Positions 58,417-64,000 of a stretch of 64,000 nucleotides of DNA are shown one piece after another. The notes under the pieces are model-generated. The model made no database searches. It worked only from the letters and a program-made list of their open reading frames with translations, and was not told the origin of the DNA. The DNA is taken from positions 13,251 to 77,250 of the forward strand of contig DAOKYT010000005.1 in the NCBI GenBank assembly GCA_035326025.1. Direction: 5' to 3'. Each line of letters begins with the position of its first letter. Within the stretch, counting starts at the first letter, position 1. Source of the DNA: Amarobacter sp035326025. Its GTDB lineage: Bacteria; Chloroflexota; Dehalococcoidia; Tepidiformales; Tepidiformaceae. A program made the position numbers and the translations under genes.

Positions 58417-59738
58417 ACCCCAGGCCCCTCGAAGGCATCCGCGTCATCGATCTCTGCGTCGTCTGGGCGGGTCCGTTCGCCACCATGCTCCTGGCAGACC
58501 TCGGCGCCGAGGTCATCAAGCCCGAAAACCCGTTCGTCTTCCAGCCCATGACGCGCGGCGCCATGGCCCGCCCGCCCCAGGCCCTGGCCGATAATTCCAT
58601 CGCCTGGTCCGGTGGGATGCCGGGGGGCAAGGTCGGCGACCGCCCGTGGGACTACAGCCCTACCTTCGTCAGCCTCTACCGCAACAAGAAGAGCTTCACC
58701 GTCGACCTGCGGCGCCCCGAAGGCCTCGATGTCCTCCGCCGCCTCGTCGCCGTCTCCGACATCGTCTACGAAAACAACGCCACCGGGACGGTGGAGAAGC
58801 TTGGCATCACCTATGAGTGGCTGAAGGAGGCGAACCCGAACATCATCTTCATTCGCGTGCCCGCCTACGGCAGTACCGGGCCGTACTTCGATGCGCGCGC
58901 GCTGGGCGTCCACCTCGAGGCCGTCATGGGACATAGCCTCCTCCGGGGCTACAGCGACGCCGACCCCTCGTCGAATACCGCCATCTACTCCGGCGACTAC
59001 CTCGCGGGCACCCAGGGCGCCTTCGCGGCAATGGCCGCTATCTGGCACCGCGACCGCACCGGCGAGGGCCAGCTCATCGAGATTGGCCAGGCCGAAAACG
59101 CCGCCGCCATGTTCACGCAAGCGATCATGGATTACAGCCTCAACAAGAATGTCCAGGGCGCCATCACCAACCGCGATGTTTTCGGCCGCGCCATCCAGGG
59201 CGTCTACCCCGCGAAATCCCCAGGAACCTCCGCGACCATGGACGACCACTGGATCGCCATCTCCATCGAAGGCGACGACGAGTGGCGCGCGTTCGCGACC
59301 GCCATCGGCGACCCCGAATGGACCCGCGACCCGCGCTTTGCCACCAACCCCGGGCGCATGGCGAACCATGACGAGATCGACGCCCGAATCGCGGAGTACA
59401 CCGCCGGGCACGACGATTACGAGCTCATGCACCGGCTCCAGGCCGCCGGGATCGCCGCGACCCCCGTCCTCGAGGCCTCGCGCATGTTCGATGACCCCCA
59501 CCTGCGGGAGCGCAACTTCTTCCGCACGCAAACGCAGAAGGCCGCGGGCACCTACGAATACCCCGGGCCGCTCTGGCAGTTCCCGGAGACTCCGGTCGAT
59601 TTCTACCAGCCGCCGGTGATGTTCGGCGAACACAATGAGTACGTATACCGGGAGGTGCTCAAGGTCTCCGACGAGGAGTACCAGGCGCTGCTCGCCGGCG
59701 GGCATATCGCCGACGCCTACGACCCCAGCGTGCCATGA
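58413..59738 (+). CDS. CaiB/BaiF family III CoA transferase (second copy)
   Basis: A 441-residue paralogue. VIDLCVVWAGPFATMLLADLG begins the Rossmann-like domain, RNKKSFTVDLRRPEG and AYGSTGPYFDARALGVHLE follow, and the catalytic helix reads GQLIEIGQAENAAAMF with Glu at the position of Asp169. An insertion around residues 45-75 makes it longer than the first copy. Two adjacent, translationally coupled family III genes often form a heteromer; here that is inference. The stop overlaps the methyltransferase gene. Confidence 0.9.
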   Translation: MNPRPLEGIRVIDLCVVWAGPFATMLLADLGAEVIKPENPFVFQPMTRGAMARPPQALADNSIAWSGGMPGGKVGDRPWDYSPTFVSLYRNKKSFTVDLRRPEGLDVLRRLVAVSDIVYENNATGTVEKLGITYEWLKEANPNIIFIRVPAYGSTGPYFDARALGVHLEAVMGHSLLRGYSDADPSSNTAIYSGDYLAGTQGAFAAMAAIWHRDRTGEGQLIEIGQAENAAAMFTQAIMDYSLNKNVQGAITNRDVFGRAIQGVYPAKSPGTSATMDDHWIAISIEGDDEWRAFATAIGDPEWTRDPRFATNPGRMANHDEIDARIAEYTAGHDDYELMHRLQAAGIAATPVLEASRMFDDPHLRERNFFRTQTQKAAGTYEYPGPLWQFPETPVDFYQPPVMFGEHNEYVYREVLKVSDEEYQALLAGGHIADAYDPSVP

Positions 59739-60481
59739 CCGAACTTCCGCGGATGTACCACGAGCTGGCGGGGTGGTTCCACCTCATCGCAGCTCCAGCG
59801 GACTACGCGGAAGAGGCGGCCTACTACCTGCAGGTGATGCGCAACGTGATCGGCCATGTGCCGGCGAGCCTGCTCGAGCTCGGCTCGGGCGGCGGCAACA
59901 ACGCCTCGCACTACAGGGCGCACATCCCCGACGTGGTCCTCAGCGACCTCTCGGAAGAGATGCTCGCCCTCAGCCGCACCATCAACCCCGGACTGCCCCA
60001 CGTCCAGGGAGATATGCGCAGCGTGCGACTGGGCCGCCAGTTCGAGGCAGTCTTCGTCCACGACGCGTGCTCCTACCTCACGACAGCAGAGGATATTCGC
60101 CAGCTCGCCGCCACCGCGTTCGAGCACTGCCAGCCCGGCGGTGTGGCCCTGTTCTGCCCGGACCACACCGCCGAGAACCTGGTCTTCGAGACCGGCCACG
60201 GCGGGCACGACGGCGATGGACGGGCGCTGCGCTACCTGGAATGGACCTACCCTGGCCCGGCCGGGACGCACGCGTTTTACGTGGACTTCGTCTACGTCCT
60301 CCACGAGGACGGACGCGATCCGCGTGTGGTATACGACCGTCACATCAACGGCGCGCTCCCCCGCGAGACGTGGCTCCATGCGATCCGCGATGCCGGGTTC
60401 GAACCGGGCGCGGTCCCGCTCGTCCACAGCGAAGTGCCGAAGGGCCACAGCGAAGTCTTCACCGGCTGGCGCCCGCGCTGA
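59735..60481 (+). CDS. class I SAM-dependent methyltransferase
   Basis: A 248-residue Rossmann methyltransferase. SAM motif I is LLELGSGGGNNASHY (about residues 44-58), motif II VVLSDLSEEMLALSR, and an acidic DMRSVRLGRQF follows with FVHDACSYLTT as the post-I strand. The substrate is unknown. ATG overlaps the second CaiB stop by 4 bases, so it belongs to the same operon; it could modify a small-molecule acid related to the CoA transferases. Confidence 0.85.
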   Translation: MTELPRMYHELAGWFHLIAAPADYAEEAAYYLQVMRNVIGHVPASLLELGSGGGNNASHYRAHIPDVVLSDLSEEMLALSRTINPGLPHVQGDMRSVRLGRQFEAVFVHDACSYLTTAEDIRQLAATAFEHCQPGGVALFCPDHTAENLVFETGHGGHDGDGRALRYLEWTYPGPAGTHAFYVDFVYVLHEDGRDPRVVYDRHINGALPRETWLHAIRDAGFEPGAVPLVHSEVPKGHSEVFTGWRPR

Positions 60482-60500
60482 GAGATAGCGCTTCAGCCGG

Positions 60501-60554
60501 TAGAATGCCGCACCAGAGATCACCACAGGCCGCCCCTGGCGGCTTTCCCGGAGG
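60501..60554 (+). promoter_or_regulatory. -10 box and Shine-Dalgarno for acs
   Basis: TAGAAT at 60501-60506 and GGAGG at 60550-60554, seven bases before the ATG at 60562. Confidence 0.5.
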
Positions 60555-60561
60555 CATTGCG

Positions 60562-62526
<1,965 letters not shown>

Positions 62527-62632
62527 TGAGAGTTTTACAAAAACCGCCGCACATTTTGTCGTTGGGCTGATAGTCTTTAGTCCGCCCGTGGTCAGCGATC
62601 ATTCGCTGATGCCGACCATTGGAGGTGGTGGA

Positions 62633-63448
62633 ATGAGGTCAGTTCCCTTCAAGGCTTGGGCAGCTAGGAGTTCGAGCCTCGCTCTCGGGGTCATGGTGGC
62701 TTTGGTTGGCGGCGTTGGAGCTGTCGCTGTCAATCCATCGAGCGCGGCTGCTGCATGCGACCCAGGTCGCCCCGGCGGTGGCTGGCCTGACTATCGCTGG
62801 GTAGGTAGTGGTCGCTCCGTATCGGGCCCCTCGTACATTAACGGCGTCAAAGCTGCGATCTCCTATTACGACGGTTTCGTCTATCCTTGGAGTCCGTCAC
62901 TCTACCTCAGCACGACCTCGGCGTGGGTTCAGATCGTCAAACCTGACACGTTTCCAAACGATGGGTGGGTGAAGGCAGGCCACACGACCAGAAGGGTGCC
63001 AGGTGGCGGCACTGAGTTCCGAACCTTCATCCACGCGAAGCCACGCGGATACTCTACCCCGAGCTTCTTCACCACCTACGCCGTCGCGTTGGGAAGTAGT
63101 CCCACCTACGAACTCCGTTACAACGAGAACCAACAGTACGTGGGCGCGATTGATGTTTACCGCAACGGTCAGGCGTTGCTCTCGAACATTCTCGTGGGGT
63201 TCGGAGGCCCGAGCGCTCATCCGCCAGACCTCGCCCAAGCGTCCGGGCAGGCCGATATGGTCCAAGACCAAATGCCCGGAGCAACCAACGCTCCCGTTTA
63301 CTTCTCTGATGTGAACGTTCGAGTTAATGGGTCATCCACTTGGCAGGCCTTTTCGGGAGCCGCGTTCAACAGCAACCCGGTCGAGTACGGACTTGTCGGC
63401 TACTCCACGTCATCTTTCAGCATCTGGGATAAGAAATGCACGTATTGA
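62633..63448 (+). CDS. secreted protein of unknown function
   Basis: A 271-residue exported protein. Residues 1-40 are a signal peptide ending near SSAAAACDP; the mature part is Gly/Ser/Tyr/Trp-rich and predicted all-beta (WVGSGRSVSGPSYINGV; PTYELRYNENQQYVGAIDVY; VYFSDVNVRVNGSSTWQAF). Two Cys, one at the mature N-terminus and one five residues from the end (DKKCTY), could form a disulfide. No family is recognised. GC is clearly lower than in acs, suggesting recent acquisition. Start ATG 62633 follows GGAGGTGGTGGA. Its end overlaps the next gene by 13 bases. Confidence 0.7.
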   Translation: MRSVPFKAWAARSSSLALGVMVALVGGVGAVAVNPSSAAAACDPGRPGGGWPDYRWVGSGRSVSGPSYINGVKAAISYYDGFVYPWSPSLYLSTTSAWVQIVKPDTFPNDGWVKAGHTTRRVPGGGTEFRTFIHAKPRGYSTPSFFTTYAVALGSSPTYELRYNENQQYVGAIDVYRNGQALLSNILVGFGGPSAHPPDLAQASGQADMVQDQMPGATNAPVYFSDVNVRVNGSSTWQAFSGAAFNSNPVEYGLVGYSTSSFSIWDKKCTY

Positions 63449-63972
63449 GTTCACGAACTAACCGCAAGGCCTTCACCGCCACATTCATGGCAGCCCTCGT
63501 TCTGTGTGGTGTCTCTCTGGGAATCTGGCTCAGCTCGGGAACCGAGGCACAGGAGCCGGGTCCATCCGGTCGAGCTTTCGACACGATCGAGGAGAAGAAC
63601 ATGAGCGTCGATATCTCGTTCACAAGAGTCGATCCCTCACGCGATCCCTCTCTATTGAGCGAGAGCGAGCTTCGCAGCCTTCTTGGGCCTGCCATGAACG
63701 TGCCCATGCGGGAGTCGCCGAAGCTTGTTCAGGTAGTTAAGAATCCGTTCGGCGTCGACGGCGTGAATGGGCCGCTCTGGGCAGTCCTTCCTGACCTTGA
63801 CCCCGTTTGGGCGCTGGGGCCCATTCCGGCGGGAGTTAAGACGTACTGGATTCAACTGTACGACGCCAGGTCCGGTGAACTCGTCGTCGAGTTCGGTGGT
63901 CCAGTCGTTGACGGCCAGAATGAGTGGCATCCTGAGGTCCCGGCCGAGGATCGGAATCTCTCACCCGAGTAA
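63436..63972 (+). CDS. small exported protein of unknown function, coupled to the preceding gene
   Basis: A 178-residue protein with a basic N-terminus and a hydrophobic helix (about residues 14-33, FMAALVLCGVSLGIWLSS), a signal peptide or anchor. The exported part has a short acidic region and a beta-rich second half (PAGVKTYWIQLYDARSGELVVEFGG). No family is recognised. It overlaps the upstream secreted-protein gene by 13 bases, so the two are probably made together. GC is low like its partner. The remaining 28 bases of the window hold no feature. Confidence 0.65.
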   Translation: MHVLSSRTNRKAFTATFMAALVLCGVSLGIWLSSGTEAQEPGPSGRAFDTIEEKNMSVDISFTRVDPSRDPSLLSESELRSLLGPAMNVPMRESPKLVQVVKNPFGVDGVNGPLWAVLPDLDPVWALGPIPAGVKTYWIQLYDARSGELVVEFGGPVVDGQNEWHPEVPAEDRNLSPE

Positions 63973-64000
63973 CTTCTGTCTTCTGAGGGCGCCCCGCCTC

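Overview
The window is about 67% GC by eye, gene-dense, and almost entirely chromosomal housekeeping and carbon metabolism. It has no rRNA, no CRISPR array and no intact insertion sequence. Several features together suggest a draft or metagenome-assembled genome of a high-GC Chloroflexota, possibly from the Dehalococcoidia/Tepidiformia side: a two-subunit methylmalonyl-CoA mutase with MeaB, many acyl-CoA enzymes, a bactofilin, a polyprenyl synthase with DExxD and DDYLG motifs, and a run of 10 Ns at 54388-54397. This placement is inference; an actinobacterial relative cannot be excluded from sequence reading alone.

Layout. 1-2.5 kb: end of dxs, a polyprenyl diphosphate synthase and a serine acetyltransferase-like protein (+). 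2.5-8.5 kb: gltD-gltB (-). 8.8-17.3 kb: an aminotransferase, an M16 peptidase, a thioredoxin-fold DUF255 protein (-), an LLM flavin oxidoreductase and an inositol-monophosphatase-family enzyme. 17.3-20.8 kb (-): tilS, ftsB, a histidine phosphatase, a GNAT and a DUF2344 protein. 20.9-25.7 kb (-): a propionate/methylmalonyl-CoA operon (mutase large and small subunits, MeaB, epimerase plus two degenerate VOC paralogues, and a DinB-fold protein). 26.1-28.6 kb (+): an atypical response regulator, a coiled-coil protein and an SDR. 28.8-31.1 kb: an epoxide hydrolase, tRNA-Phe and a decayed integration scar. 31.1-33.9 kb (-): a CopC-CopD-YtkA-cytochrome c fusion and a CopC-like protein. 34.2-37.3 kb (+): small aromatic/oxidative-type enzymes, a Rieske protein and a class V aminotransferase. 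37.4-39.3 kb: hydroxyacyl-CoA dehydrogenase and a two-protein MaoC-type dehydratase. 39.5-43.7 kb: tRNA-Asp, then serS, a Nudix hydrolase, lysS and greA (-). 43.8-48.8 kb (+): an HtrA-like protease, an anchored GH18-like protein, rsmD, coaD and two small proteins. 48.9-54.3 kb (-): bactofilin, leuS, MgtC, an unknown and a PAP2 phosphatase. 54.5-62.5 kb: a flippase-like membrane protein, a class I CoA transferase (-), two CaiB/BaiF CoA transferases, a methyltransferase and acetyl-CoA synthetase. 62.6-64 kb: two secreted proteins of visibly lower GC.

How the parts work together. The mutase operon, the 3-hydroxyacyl-CoA dehydrogenase, the MaoC dehydratases, the three CoA transferases and acetyl-CoA synthetase fit a heterotroph that takes up organic and fatty acids and feeds them into acetyl-CoA and succinyl-CoA. 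GltBD supplies glutamate.

Regulation visible in the DNA. Many genes carry a TAnnnT -10 box. In about seven cases it lies only 6-8 nt before the ATG, which predicts leaderless mRNAs. leuS is preceded by a 16-codon Leu-rich leader ORF overlapping a strong GC hairpin, a classic attenuator arrangement. greA has an intrinsic-terminator-like hairpin and U-tract directly after its promoter. These two leaders are the most interesting regulatory candidates. The CopCD-cytochrome fusion and the triplicated VOC genes are the most interesting protein-level observations.
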